The position numbers were made by a program, and so were the translations under genes. This document shows positions 1 through 13,261 of a stretch of DNA of 64,000 nt, piece by piece. Source of the DNA: Paraescarpia echinospica (lineage: Eukaryota > Annelida > Polychaeta > Sabellida > Siboglinidae); the NCBI GenBank assembly GCA_020002185.1, contig CM034533.1, positions 66,491,612-66,555,611 on the forward strand. Reading direction: 5' to 3'. A model generated the notes under the pieces. It worked only from the letters and a program-made list of their open reading frames with translations, did not search any database and was not told the DNA's origin. Each line of letters starts with the position of its first letter. Position 1 is the stretch's first letter.

Positions 1-1
1 C

Positions 2-52
2 TGGGTGAAGATCTCTGTCGGCTGTACGTGCGCTCACAGACCGACAGTCTGA
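2..52 (+). CDS. IL-17-like cytokine, 3' end only (copy 1 of a tandem cluster)
   Basis: The window opens inside the last exon of an IL-17-like gene. The frame beginning at base 2 reads WVKISVGCTCAHRPTV and then a stop at 50-52. This matches the C-termini of the two complete copies downstream and includes the VGCTC motif that supplies the last cysteines of the IL-17 cystine-knot fold. The rest of the gene lies outside the window. IL-17 family proteins are secreted cytokines that act through IL-17 receptors in epithelial immunity. Confidence 0.85.
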   Translation, partial: WVKISVGCTCAHRPTV

Positions 53-231
53 TTAGTGTGATCGTAAATTATTGTGAATTACTCAATATGGAGCCAACAT
101 TATCGAACACCCAACTAAAATCACGACGTAATAGTTAACATTGATGTTATCACGAATAAAACGATCTCATTAATATATGTATATAAACATGATACATATT
201 TGTATTATACTAAATTACCTCTTTTCTACAA

Positions 232-505
232 TTGTGTGTATGTATGTGTATATGTGTGTATGTGTGCATGCGTGTATGCGTGTATGCGTGTATGCGTTTA
301 TGCATGTATGCGTGTATGTATGTAGGCGTGTTAGTGTGTATGCGTGTATGCGTGTATGCGTGTATGCGTGTATGCGTGTATGCGTGTATGCGTGTATGCG
401 TGTATGCGTGTATGCGTGTATGCGTGTATGCGTGCATGTATGTATGTATGTATGTATGTACGCTTGCATGTATGCACTCATGCATGCATGCATGAATGCA
501 TGAGT
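232..505. repeat. (TGTATGCG)n microsatellite
   Basis: An eight-base unit TGTATGCG with variants is repeated many times, grading into TGTA and TGCA repeats at the 3' side. It creates open frames on both strands that are not genes. Confidence 0.9.
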
Positions 506-1009
506 GCATGCATGCCTGTCTGACATCAGTATTGTCGCCATTCGTGTGCGTTCATTATATTTATGTTTCTACTGTTAGATAATAGGACAGGTACTCGAGC
601 ATAGTTTGTTAATGTAGTAATATAATGTATTTGTCTGAACGTGCATCATTGACTTCATGTTATGCATTGGAAAGGAAAGATTCGTTGTTGGCATGTTATG
701 TCTGCATCAGGTATACACGCCATAATGTAAGGAGCCGGCGGATTATACTATTGACAACATACAATGTATGTTTTATTTGTAAGTTAATTTATTTGTAATT
801 TACCTAATCAAAGACGATATATATCATATATATATATATGTTAATGTCAGTATTATATGCATGTTATATAGTTAATAGATATCCGAACAGATATATGATT
901 TGTGTCTGACTATTCAATAAAATGTCAATATTGTGTCTACACCGAATTGTTTATAAAATCCCGAGAAAAAGAAGACGGCATCAGTAGAAATATTCTCACA
1001 AAACGCAAA

Positions 1010-1250
1010 TACATACGCGCACACACGTACGAAACAAACAAGCTTACACACACGCGCACACACTACCGCATGCACACGCACGCACATGTTCGCACACGTT
1101 AGTACACGCTCGCACATATACATACACAAACATTCACTCGCATACAATCACACGCACACACACACGCACGCACGCACGCGCGCGCAACAGCGCTCACACA
1201 CACTCGCATCCACATGCACATTCACATACACGCAAATGCACTCTCACACA
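1010..1250. repeat. CA/CG-rich imperfect microsatellite
   Basis: Imperfect CACA and CGCA repeats. The corresponding position in the copy 2 flank (5695-5785) also holds an AC repeat, so the microsatellite predates the duplication and diverged afterwards. Confidence 0.85.
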
Positions 1251-1346
1251 CTCTCATGTAACTACGAAGCCACGGATACAAGCAGAAACACCGACACCAC
1301 GTGCGATGCGCGGATTCAACCGGCACTACATATTATGAATCAATAG

Positions 1347-2640
1347 CTTGGTTAATTTCACATGGTTTTTAACACATAAAAATGATTCCCGAGCTTGGTT
1401 TGTTGTCCATTCTACGTTTTATGACGATTTGTGTTGGTAAGATGAGTGAAGTATAAATAACGCATGTAAAGAATAAGCGTGTGAGAGATGACGGAGCTAG
1501 ATGCGTAACAAAGACAATACGCAGTGGATGACAGTAAATAAACGACATCTAAACATCTAGTGGAACTACAACACAAAGATGCGGTCAACACGTAGAGTCA
1601 TGTCAGAGTTATCCTAATACGTCTTCAACAAAGCGCAGTTGAACATATCACACTGCTACATTACAAAACGTATCTACGAAGAAAGGCCCGTTTGAGCAAG
1701 AGAAATATGACAAGGTAAAGAATCCGCAGATGAAGGTACAGTTCCGGTGAGGGCGACTGAATGCCATAGGTACCGAAGACGTCCACTTTTGGAACCAAGC
1801 ATTGGCAGAGGGGACGATTCCCGACTTTCGTTATCGCTCTTCGACGTCGCTATCAAAAATGTATCAATCCACTAATCACCAAGAGACCCTTTAGCACGCC
1901 TATATAATATTTCAGCTATATATAAAAAAACTTACGGAGATATGCTGGACGTACAGACGAACAAACAAACAAACTGAGACTCACACTCTGCTTTAAAATA
2001 TAAAAAGGGGACTCCTCTCGTAAATCGGAAACAAAAATGGTGGACGGAATTGGGAAGACCGTAAGATTTAGATAATATTTTGAGGCATATTACGCTAATG
2101 TATTTCATGCAGGTGACGTGGTTGGAAAGCAATCCAATCTATCACATAACGAGCCTGGACAAGTTAATTAAAAAGATATATATCTGTTAAATTTTACATC
2201 GAAGATTTCGATGTAGAGTAAATCGATATCGTCTCGCGTGCACATGATACGGACAAGCAGGAGAATGAAAAATAAAGGAATGTTAGGACAGTAACAATGG
2301 AGACAGTCGAGACTGTTGACGACCTATTCACAATGGCTAAGCGACCCAACTTCGGGTCGCTATCCAGGGGTGGAAAACAACTGCACTAGAAGAAAGCAAT
2401 ACGTGAGTTTAGAAACCGATCATAACAATATTACGCCTCCTACCCGCAAGGCACAATTTGTCGTCAACAAACCGTGTCCAGCAGGTAAATCGACGTCTAC
2501 AATTAATCGCTCGTAGTAGTTGATGCGTTATCTAACGTAATACGTTTACTGAATCAACATTTCTAACAAGACAAGAGGTAAACTGTTGCGTTATCCAGAA
2601 CACTTAGCGTGATGTCCCATTCGCGTCCCGAAGCCCGATT
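1347..2640. other. Intergenic, nothing recognised
   Basis: No gene, transposon domain or strong repeat could be supported. Only short open frames without recognisable motifs occur. Confidence 0.6.
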
Positions 2641-2734
2641 GTTTAGTTAAATGTGATAGTGATGAACGTGTTACATGGTATGTTTTTCATAAACGTTCCT
2701 GCAGAAAGATCATCGTAGTTTAAGGACGCGCACA

Positions 2735-2814
2735 TACACGCAATCATGCACTCACACACGCAATCACGCGCGCACGCAATCACGCACACACACAAACAAA
2801 CAAACAGACAGACA

Positions 2815-2865
<51 letters not shown>

Positions 2866-2935
2866 ACACACAAACACACATAAACACACACACACACACA
2901 CACTCAAACACACACACACACGCACTTACGCACGC
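2735..2935. repeat. (AC)n microsatellite
   Basis: A long AC dinucleotide run with interruptions. It produces a spurious cysteine and valine-rich frame on the minus strand. Confidence 0.95.
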
Positions 2936-3009
2936 ACGTAGTTGTTCAACAATATTTTTGTAGCACGAAATCCTCACTAGCAAGTCAACTATGGCTAAAT
3001 ACTGTTGAT

Positions 3010-3630
3010 GTGTTCCAGAGAAGACATTGCGATCATTATCTAGTTCAATTAAATTGCCAAAGAAGATGCTGTTTGCGAGGATACAATATTTGTGACGACA
3101 TATTGCACGGTAACCTGCTCATGCATTGTGTACGGGTGCATGATGAAGTTAACTTTCAGTTTATGACGTCTGTGTTCAATTTTGTATTGATGCCCAATCA
3201 AATGTCCCGATATTATTGAGTCGAGTGAAATCACTTTCTTCCGGTTCTGTCTGGTCCGGAAGAGTTACAGGTGTTCGCTTGCCTTGTCAGTGCTATAGCC
3301 TCGGGTAGGCATCGATGCTTCCAGATAACGTGAGTGACACCTCGTCGCCATTTCAACCACGTACAGCTGTTGTTGTAGTACGGATATCTACTGAGATAAT
3401 CTGCAATTAGGAAGGGAATCGGAAAGAACTCGTCATTTCCCCCCATATTAAGGTATATTGACGGGAATGATGCGGTCGAAAGTACAAGGAAGTTGAAAGG
3501 GAAAATGTACGGAATTCCACACGGCCACGAATTTGTATATAAGGCGAGAAGACTGTGCTTTTCTTCAGTACGGCTCCTTTTACGTTCGTTGCCCATATGA
3601 CCACTTGTTACAAGCGACGAAAGATCTGCA
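3010..3630 (+). promoter_or_regulatory. Promoter and 5' leader of IL-17 copy 2
   Basis: A TATA box, TATATAAG, lies at 3536-3543, exactly 95 bases before the exon 1 ATG. The same element in copy 3 (8207-8214) has the same 95-base spacing. The whole block aligns with 7690-8301, so it is a duplicated and retained promoter. GGAATTCCAC at 3511-3520 (copy 3: GGAATTTCAC, 8147-8156) loosely resembles an NF-kappaB half-site, which would fit an immune cytokine, but this is only inference. Confidence 0.65.
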
Positions 3631-4803
<1,173 letters not shown>

Positions 4804-5733
4804 TTAATCTGATCGTGAATGATAGTGACTTATCCAATATGGTAACCAACATTAACGAACACCGAACTAATATATACTATCACAACGCAATGGATAAAAT
4901 CGATGTTGTTATGAACAAAACGATCTCATTAATATATGTATGTATAAATAATATATATTTTGTACTAGACCAACTTACTTCTTGTGTACAATTGTGTGAA
5001 CGTAATAGGCAGAGCGTAGACTCGAAAGGCGATGCTGGTGCACCCTGTTGTCAGTTTCTGGAAATTGGACAACGTCTACTATGGCTGTGCACTCCGGTTT
5101 GGGAGTACCAGTCCCTGCCGCAACCAGAGCAGATGGAGCAGGATGACATTGTTGGTGCAGCTTGTTGTTTGCGCCGATTGTGTGTATGATGTCAGGCACG
5201 CATGCATGCATGCCTGACATCCGTACTGTGTATTTGCGCGTGTACTACATTTATGTTTCTAATGTCAGTTGATAGGGCCGGGATTCGAGTTTAGTTTGTA
5301 CATAGAGTAATATAATGTATTTGTTTGAGCATTCGTGGTTAAGAAAATGTTATGCATTGGAAATGAAAGATACTTTGTTGCATATTTATTCTGCATCAGA
5401 TATAAACGTCATAACTTGGCGTGCTGGTGGATGATACTATTTACAGCATACAATGCATGTTTTGTTTGTACATTAATTTATTTATAATTTACTTCATCAA
5501 AGACGAAATATCACACGGTGCTGTGATTGCAAGTATTATATGAATGTTATGTGTGTTAATAAACATCCGAACAGATACATGATCCCTGCCTGGTTATTCA
5601 TTAAAATATCAGTAGGCCTAATGTAAAATAGTTGCCTACACCGGAGTCTATAAAGGTCACGAAACGGGAGGCTGACACCAATAAAAACGCCAGTAGACAC
5701 ACGCATACGCAAACGCGTACACATACACACACA

Positions 5734-5772
<39 letters not shown>

Positions 5773-5880
5773 ATACACACACTGACATGTACCAACGAAG
5801 CTACGAATACAAGCACGAACAACACCAATATCTACTTGCGGTGCCCGGATTCGATCGGAAATACTTATTCTGAATAAGCA
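4804..5880 (+). repeat. 3' flank of IL-17 copy 2, duplicated with copy 1
   Basis: This holds the 3' untranslated region and downstream flank, homologous to 53-1346. A likely polyadenylation signal AATAAA is at 5558-5563. An (AC)n run lies near 5720-5785. No further gene is seen. Confidence 0.7.
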
Positions 5881-6125
5881 GTTCATGCATCTTCTTCATC
5901 TGTGTACCATGTCTGTCGCAGACATTGGCGACCATGGCCCTCCAAACCGCACGGTCGTGTGTAGTTTGTAGCAGTTCTGTTGCGCTCCTTCCAAACCATG
6001 CTGACAAACCATCTATTATAGTTATTCTCTGGCGTCCTCTGGGTCTTTTTCCTTCATTTTTTCTGTTGTTACTGTATGTTCTAATTTTCTCTCTTCCCTC
6101 TCATTATATGGTCTATAAAACGTGC
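5881..6125 (-). mobile_element. LINE reverse transcriptase C-terminal remnant
   Basis: The minus strand reads HDRAVWRAMVANVCDRHGT followed by a stop. This resembles the DRA-WR ending of RTE-like LINE ORF2 proteins; compare YDRATWRRM at the end of the LINE at 48-50 kb. A related remnant on the minus strand lies at 59790-60025. Only the last part of the element survives. Confidence 0.55.
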
Positions 6126-6745
6126 TTGTTGTATCTAATTTTGTTGGTAAGCTTTCATTTTGATTTGGCTATCCTATGGATTACTTCATTGCCTTTCTAG
6201 TTTAGTCTCTGCATTGATTAGTTTTATATCTCTTATGTATTAATTAACCTATTTATACATTTATTTTATACCTACATGTACATTATTTCAATTAAATGAA
6301 TTTGCAATGTCTTATTTCTACATAGAACTGTAGCTAAGAACATTATTTTAGTATATATTCATTTAATTACTGTATTTATTTTACTAATATTAATTTTATA
6401 AGAATTTCTGTTAGAAAATGCTGACAATCGTAGAGTATAAATAAAATACATTAAATGACCTAAACATACTAAATATAAATATTAAATAGAAAGGTAAACG
6501 AATATGATTTAAAAGTAGCATATAAAAATTACATAAAAGGTCAGTTAGATAAACCTGAATAAAAATAAATATATATATATTTACGAGTGTATATATTATA
6601 CATGAATTAAATGAATTAGCCGTTTAAATACATAAAATAAATAATGTGCTTAAATAAAATAAAATAAATACATATAATATGCTAATTAAAAAAATTAAAC
6701 AATTAAAATAACTGCAACCTAAGTACATAACCGAATGTCAATATT
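6126..6745. other. AT-rich intergenic stretch
   Basis: Very AT-rich, with many ATAAA and TTTAT words and no coding signal or recognisable element. Confidence 0.6.
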
Positions 6746-6749
6746 GCAC

Positions 6750-7440
6750 AAATGTCACTGATGCGAACTGCAAAATTCTTTGAAGGCCTGTCGAAATAAG
6801 TGCATGAGGCAGGGCATTCCACAGGATCGGGCCAGCCACCGAGAAGGGGTCAGCACACTGATAGTTTTCCCATTGGCGACCATGTTAACGTTTTGTCTAA
6901 TTGTAAGAAAACGTGACCTGGAAACTGTATTTAACTTCTCACCTGCCATTGTCATCATCTCATTGACATGCTGGTCGAGTTTAGTCAAAATCTAATATTT
7001 CTAGCTCTTACAAAATGCCTGTATGTATGACAACCGTCAATATTTACAAATGGATGCAGGCAGTAATCCGGTTAAAGTGTCAACTAGCCAAGTTGCTGCC
7101 AAATACCCTTCCGCTTAGTAAAATAAGCTAAAAAGACACCATTTTACTGTCAACAGCTTCTACAATCACATCTAGAAATCTGACTACTCAAATGTACTTA
7201 TGTCAGAGCAAGTGAATATTGTAAAGAATCATTTCTCAAAAATATACTGCAATTTTTTTCGTCTGTAACCAAGCAGGAAGTCTAACAGTGTCCTAACCCC
7301 AGAAGGAACGACGGCCATAATGTTCAATTTAGTCATCATTATTACCTCTATCTGGGTTCTACATGTTGTAAAGCGCCACGATCAATAATTTTATAATTGG
7401 ATCTGGTACTATATTAAATAAAATATATTATTATTATTAT
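6750..7440 (-). mobile_element. Interspersed repeat family R1 (probable LINE remnant)
   Basis: One of at least five related copies in the window (others near 26838, 28560, 41188 and 41545). On the minus strand the left end encodes GPILWNALPHALI, resembling the W-N-LP motif near the C-terminus of jockey/CR1-like reverse transcriptases. At 41188 the family is continuous with a reverse transcriptase fragment, supporting a LINE origin. It ends in an AT-rich (TTA)n tail near 7425-7440. Confidence 0.55.
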
Positions 7441-7689
7441 ATAGCAATATGGGCTCAATATAGCACTGCAGCACACGTTTTCTCATTCCAAGTGTCGTGT
7501 ATATTTGTTTGTTAAAATGTTTTTCATGTTGTGAAAAGCTGCTTTGGCCAGAGCAATTCAACTGCTGATCACATCGTTGCATCGACCATGTTATAAATGA
7601 TCCCAGATAGTTAAATGTTTGGACTTGCATCAATACAGTGCCATATGCTACTATGTTGCATGTTGAAGTGTAATTTTTCTTTCTTTGAG

Positions 7690-8301
7690 ATGACCGTGTA
7701 TGTATTTACCAGCGACTTAGTTTGCGAGGAGAAAGCAGTTTGCACGGTAACATCGTCCGTCATACATTGTGTACCGCTCCATGACGTCATTGTTCAAAAG
7801 TTTAACGGTACCCTATCAAATTGCCCAGATACGATTGAATCGAGTGAAATCATTTTCTCGTGGGGCAAATCCATTACTTCTTCCGGTTCTGTCTCGTCCG
7901 GAAGATCTACGGGTATTCACGTGTCTGGTTGTGACGTCAGCGCAGCCTGGGGTAGGAGACTACGCTTCCTGATAACGAGACTCCCTGTTGACTATTTCAA
8001 CCCCGTACAGGTGTTGTAATACAGCTATTTTGTTAATCTGCAATGGGGAAGGAAATCAGATTGAACTCGTCATTTCCCCGCATCTGGTGGTATATTGTAG
8101 GAATGATGCGTTAGAAAGTAGAAGGAAGTTGAAAAGGAAAACGTACGGAATTTCACGTGGCCATCACATTTTTGTAGATGTGCAGAGAAAAAAGTCGCCG
8201 ATGGCGTATATAAGACCAGGCGTTCGTGTCTTACTTCAGATCGACTCCTTGTACGTTAGTTCTCAAAATAACAACTTGGTACATACGGCGAAAGATTTGC
8301 A
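7690..8301 (+). promoter_or_regulatory. Promoter and 5' leader of IL-17 copy 3
   Basis: Aligned with 3010-3630 along most of its length. The TATA box TATATAAG is at 8207-8214, 95 bases before the ATG at 8302. The open frames overlapping this block are not conserved between the two copies and are not treated as genes. Confidence 0.65.
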
Positions 8302-11300
8302 ATGTCTGGAAAGGAAGAAAGTACAGAGACGTCGTTTGAAAGGACGAGTAGAGACGTCGGCTTCACCTTGAAGGTATGTGTTGTCTTTAACGTAATTATG
8401 CACGAATTATACATTGAGAATAGTATTTCTTTAAATCATTTTGCATATTAGCTACTATACAGCCATTAAAACAGTAAATACACGGTATGCTAGCATATTT
8501 GCATCCCGCTTTGCCACTGATGTCGAGCCTGAAGTCCTCCAAGCCCACCTTGAGCACATCCTCAAGCTTGAAGTGACATGTGAATCCCTTCCAACAAGAC
8601 GTGATACATACAACAGTTTCCATGTAAAGTGCAACTGTCCCGATCCGTCGGTCTTCATGAACCCGGAAGTGTGGCCTGAAGGTGCCTATGTGAGGTGGTT
8701 TCACGAGAAGCATAGAACACCAAGGCATACAACACATCCTCTATGGATCTCCCAACAACGAACAACGTAAAATCCTGAGCCGTCTCGGCTAGAACTTGCC
8801 AAGGACATAAACGAAAAGCAACGTTCAGATCGCTAAATATATCCAGCTACAATTGTATAATGGAACTTGAAACATGGCTATAACAACAAGCATCACAGAC
8901 ACGTAATTGAACAGTTATTTAACAAATGTGACTTTGTGTGCTTACAAGAAACATGGCTCTCGAAACAGGATTTATGTGGGCTAAACAACATCAATGAAAA
9001 CTTTCATGGAATTGGTAAATCTTGTGTTGATGAAAGAGATGGCATAATATTGAAAAAACTTGGTGGTGTTGCAATATTGTGAAAACTTGACCTTGAAGCA
9101 GGCATTACCCCTCTAAAGTTTGACCTTAACTGGGTTGTTGGTGTCGAATATAATTGTGGCAACAACAAAATTGTAATTTTGTGTGTTTACATGCCATATG
9201 AAAGTTATCAAAATAATGATGAATATCGGGATAAACTTGGCACATTAATATCTATTATAGAAGATTTAGAAACTACGTGTGTACTGGTGGTAGGGGATTA
9301 TAACGCCGACATTTCTGACGAGACTTCGTCATTTGGAAGGTCCCTTATAAACTTCTGCACTGAATACAATCTGGTGCTGTGCAGTAAGCAGTATATATCA
9401 CCTGATTCGTTCACGTACATCATTGATGCATGGGGTAGCACCTCATGGCTAGGTCATTGTATAGCTACACATGATGGTAATGATATGGTAAATGACATTA
9501 GTGTGTGCTATAATATTGCTATCACAGATCATATCCCTGTGATAACTGATGTCAATGTAGACAGTGTGTCAGGTGTAGTCCCCGGTACTAACAATAATAC
9601 TCAGCCACGTCTTAACTGGTCAAGACTTAACAAAGGTTCCATTGATAATTACTGTAGACAGACTGAACTGAAAAACATTGTATTACCTATTGATGCTATT
9701 ATATGTACTGATGTCAACTGCAATGATGAGTCTCATCACAAAGCACTTAATAACATGTATGATAATGTAACCAGGTGTTTAACTGATGCTTGTGGCTGTT
9801 TGTCTACTAACAAACAAGGAAACTATACATGTCGGCCTGGGTGGACTGATTATGTGGCAGATATCCATAAACTTGCTAATGAAGCTTTCCAACTATGGGA
9901 CAGTATAGGTAAACCTAAACAAGGTCCTGTTTTTGAGTTAAAAAAGAAAGCTGATGCTAGATGCAAATATGCAATAAGGTTTATTAAAACACATGAAAAT
10001 GAGTTGAGGCGTGAAGCCCTTGCCAAGAAGATGGCTAACCATACAAATTATAAATTTTGGAAAGAGATCAAAACTATTAACAATAGTAAAATCCCCTTGC
10101 CAACTAATATAAATGGTAACAGTGGTGAAGAAACTATTGTGAATATGTGGATTCAACACTTTCGTGACTTGTTTAATTGTGTAAATAACAGTAGTGCCAA
10201 AACCCTAGCATTTGATGTTAGTTATGAGAGCAGCATTAGAGTGTTACCTGAAGAAGCCAAAGATGCTATAAGAAACCTTGACTGTAACAAGAGTTGTGGC
10301 CTTGATGGTGTGTATGCAGAGCGCCTGAAGTACTGCAGTGAACGCATACTGCCTTTACTGTCAATGTGCTTCACAGGTCTGTTGGTTCATGGCGTACTGC
10401 CAAGTTCTATGATTTCTGTTATATTAGTGCCCATAATCAAGGATAAATCCGGCAAGATAAACAGTAAAGCACTGGCAAGTGTTATGTCTAAAGTTTTTGA
10501 AAAAATCTTGCTCAGCAGAATGGATGACTTTTTAACAACCAGTGACAACCAGTTTGGTTTAAAAAAGAAGCATGGCACTGACATGTGCATTTATGTACTA
10601 AAAGAGGTTATTGCTAAATATCAAGCCTTAAATAGCTGTTTGTTTATGTGTTTTCTTGATGCATCTAAGGCTTTTGACCGTGTAAACCATAGTGTACTTT
10701 TTAAAAAGCTAATAGACAGAGATGTTCCTGGTTACATTGTTAGAATTCTAGTGTTTTGGTATGCGAACCAACAGATGTGTGTAAGATGGGGTAGTCATGT
10801 GTCTGACAGTATTTATGTAAGTAATGGAGTTAGACAAGGAGGTATTTTATCCCCCTATTTGTTCAGTGTTTACGTGGATGGTTTATCCACTGTACTTAAT
10901 AGTTGCAATACAGGATGTTATGTAGGATATAATTGTGTAAATAATATTATATATGCTGATGATCTTGTAGTATTTTGTCCGTCCAGCAGGGGATTACAGA
11001 CCCTTCTCACCGTCTGTGATCAATATGGAGTATCTCATGACATAAGGTACAATGCCAAAAAGAGTATGGTCATGACAATTAGAAACAAGAGTTGTAAGAA
11101 TGTTAAATTTCCAAGTGTTATGCTTGGTAACGAAAAACTATGTGAGGTAGAATCTGTAAAATATTTGGGTCATATAATTTCAAATAGTATGCTAGATGAC
11201 AATGATATATCTAGACAATGTCGCCAGTTGTATGCACAAGGCAACATGATCATAAGAAAATTTCATATGTGTTCAAATGATGTAAAGAAGACATTGTTTA

Positions 11301-11777
11301 CTACTTTTTGCTCACCTATGTATACTGCCCATCTATGGTGGAATTTTCATAACTATGCAATCAGGAAATTGTATGTCTCTTACAACAATATATTTCGAAT
11401 GGTGTTAGGTTATGACAGTTACTGTAGTGCTAGTGAAATGTTTGTTAACAATAATTTACCTAACTGTGCTGCTGTTATTATAAATTTGACATATAGGTTT
11501 ATATGCCGACTGCAGTTCTCAAAAAACATATTGATTTGTAACATTATTAATAGTGACGTGAAATACATGTCAAGAATATGGAAATACTGGTTCAATTCCC
11601 TCTATATACATTTTGTTGACGGGTGATTTTTCATTCTGTACATTGTAACTATTGTTTATAACACAACTATAGAACCATGATAATGTACTTGTATGTTGCA
11701 TGGAGTTTGTGAATAAAGCAATTATTATTATACTATACGTCATATTCTCTCTATCTCTATCTTTCTCTCCCCCCCCC

Positions 11778-11813
<36 letters not shown>

Positions 11814-12435
11814 ATTGACATGGAATATGGGTGGCAGTTATATTGTTTCTACTCTCTAGGCCCATACTAACTTTATGAAAATTGCTGGACACAAATATGT
11901 TGTCTTTCTTCAGGTGGCAGTCTTATTTGTTCTCGTGACGTTGCCGTGTACATTCTCTGCGCCCACTAACAACAAATGTAAGACGCACACGTCGAGTGAA
12001 CTGCACCAGAAATGGCTGGACCTCTACAACACTGGTGAGGCCCATGAGTCGACCTACATCACGCCCGCATTCGCCAGCTCCATCCGGGACCTGCGCTCAA
12101 CTACAGACACGATGGACTCGCACTTGTTCGGCGACCAGAAGTGTCCGACGAATCCGGCAACTCACGATGTGTCCGTGCAGCAACGTTCCATATGTCCGTG
12201 GTACAACGTGCTCAACAAAGACCAGCGGCGCTACCCTAGCGTATTGGCGGAAGCCCGTTGTAAGTGTGACCGCTGTATCGGTGTCGACGGTCTCAGTCAT
12301 TGCGAATCTGTCTACTATAACGTACACGTTCTGCATGTGACGGAACAATGTGACGATGCTGGTTACTTCAAGTGGCAGTCCGGCTGGGTGAAGATACCGG
12401 TCGGCTGTACGTGCGCTCACAGACCGACAGTCTGA
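8302..12435 (+). CDS. IL-17-like cytokine, complete two-exon gene (copy 3)
   Basis: Exon 1 is 8302-8373 (24 codons, donor AAG|GTATGT). Exon 2 is 11914-12435 (acceptor TTTCTTCAG|GTGG). Together they encode 197 residues with the same architecture as copy 2: polar N-terminus, hydrophobic signal segment VAVLFVLVTLPCTFSA, then the IL-17 domain with SICPWYNVLNKDQRRYP, EARCKCDRC and VGCTC. The 3.5-kb intron is long because a LINE inserted in it; copy 2 has an intron of 579 bases. Both signal segment and cysteines are intact, so the gene looks functional. An alternative start is the ATG in the upstream extension of exon 2 at 11875, which would also place a hydrophobic segment at the N-terminus. Confidence 0.85.
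8461..8770 (+). pseudogene. LINE ORF1 protein, C-terminal fragment
   Basis: The frame reads FASRFATDVEPEVLQAHL, later DTYNSFHVKC and then PEVWPEGAYVRWF before a stop. The Y-SF and ELWPEG-VR patterns are typical of the RNA-binding C-terminal region of ORF1 proteins in many LINEs. The 5' part is missing because the element is truncated. Confidence 0.6.
8867..11626 (+). pseudogene. LINE ORF2: endonuclease plus reverse transcriptase, one nonsense codon
   Basis: The endonuclease shows LQETWLS, VVGDYNAD and the ITDHIPV motif. The reverse transcriptase shows CGLDGVYAERLK, FLDASKAFDRVNH (motif A), NGVRQGGILSPYLF (motif B) and IIYADDLVVF (catalytic YADD). A TGA at 9080-9082 interrupts the endonuclease where the context suggests tryptophan; the same frame continues to 11626. 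The usual NYRPI segment before S-VSKVFEK is absent (KDKSGKINSKALASVMSK), suggesting an internal deletion. The start is uncertain because the first endonuclease strand appears frame-disrupted near 8860. This copy is unlikely to be autonomous. Confidence 0.85.
11745..11812. repeat. CT/CA microsatellite in the IL-17 copy 3 intron
   Basis: CTCT and CACA runs just upstream of exon 2, matching in position the longer CT repeat in copy 2. Confidence 0.9.
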
Positions 12436-12808
12436 TTAGTGTTGCCGTGAATGTTAGCGATGGCCAATACTGATGTTACCGATGTGGCACAAACTGCATT
12501 TGTACGTTTACTACACATTGATCTCAAGATTATAATTATGTATTTTTAAGTGTATGGATTTATTTATTGTGCTTGATTTCTAAAACACCTCAACAAATGT
12601 GTTTATTGCGTACGCATTCTGAGCATAGCATATTTATGTCGTGTACTTTATATTACACTATCCATGCCCATGGAATCTTTGACATTTTGACACATAATAG
12701 CTACCAATATTATTGGTATGTATGTGGTGCATACGTGTAGTGTAGCAGCGTTTCTCACCAAAGTAACACGTGTGAGTATATAATTATATGTGTATACTAC
12801 TTATATAG

Positions 12809-12814
12809 AATAAA
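12809..12814 (+). terminator. Likely polyadenylation signal of IL-17 copy 3
   Basis: AATAAA lies 374 bases after the stop codon, in a run of AT-rich sequence. No competing AATAAA was noticed closer to the stop. Confidence 0.45.
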
Positions 12815-12829
12815 GCTGTACAGTGTGTA

Positions 12830-13260
12830 CATTCACTATAAGTTACTTGTTAAATAATTCATGGCCAAGCAGTGGCTGGGATACTTCTCCGACGCTCTCT
12901 CGTTTTATCTCTATTGCTTTCTCGCGCTCTCTCCCCTCTCTGCTCTCGCTCATCTATCTCCCCCATACGTTCTCGCTGCCGCTCCCCACCACCGTCCCTC
13001 ATCACTTCTTCAACGCCGATTTTTCCTCATTCTTTCGTGTAGGTAATCTAACAGCGTGTGCTTGTTTTGCAGAAGTCAGTATGTATACTTCGTGTTTGTC
13101 TGGACATTCAACTGACATGCAATCATGATATGGGAATGTCAGATAGTATCGCACCTATTCGCGATATATGCGTGTTTATCTTTTGTTGCTTGAGGCGATA
13201 GATCTGACTTCAAAACGTAGCTGTGTAGACATAATAATTCACTATGCGTAGTCCCGTAGT
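12830..13260. other. Intergenic, nothing recognised
   Basis: Contains a CT-rich patch around 12890-13020 but no supported gene. Confidence 0.55.
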
Positions 13261-13261
13261 T

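Larger units (their letters stand above)
53..1346 (+). repeat. Duplicated 3' flank of IL-17 copy 1
   Basis: This stretch aligns in order with 4804-5875, the 3' flank of copy 2, interrupted by simple repeats that differ between the two. It shows that cluster copies were duplicated with their flanks. Possible polyadenylation signals AATAAA lie at 155-160 and 916-921. The short open frames here are low-complexity artefacts. Confidence 0.8.
8461..11730 (+). mobile_element. Non-LTR retrotransposon (LINE) inserted in the IL-17 copy 3 intron
   Basis: The element is bounded by an 8-base target duplication, TACTATAC, at 8453-8460 and 11731-11738. The 3' end reads GAATAAAGCAATTATTATTA. It carries the end of ORF1 and a nearly full ORF2 with an apurinic-type endonuclease and a reverse transcriptase. 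It is 5'-truncated within ORF1. Outside the target duplication, the flanks resemble the uninterrupted intron of copy 2. The exact clade could not be fixed by eye; CR1/L2-like groups are the best guess. Confidence 0.9.

Noticed and set aside
177..541. Overlapping Cys/Met/Val-rich and His/Thr-rich frames
   Set aside because: Both strands of an 8-bp microsatellite are open. No gene support.
7615..8371. Frames of 134 and 127 codons upstream of IL-17 copy 3
   Set aside because: They overlap the duplicated promoter and are not kept open in the homologous region before copy 2. Only the 72-base exon 1 frame is conserved.
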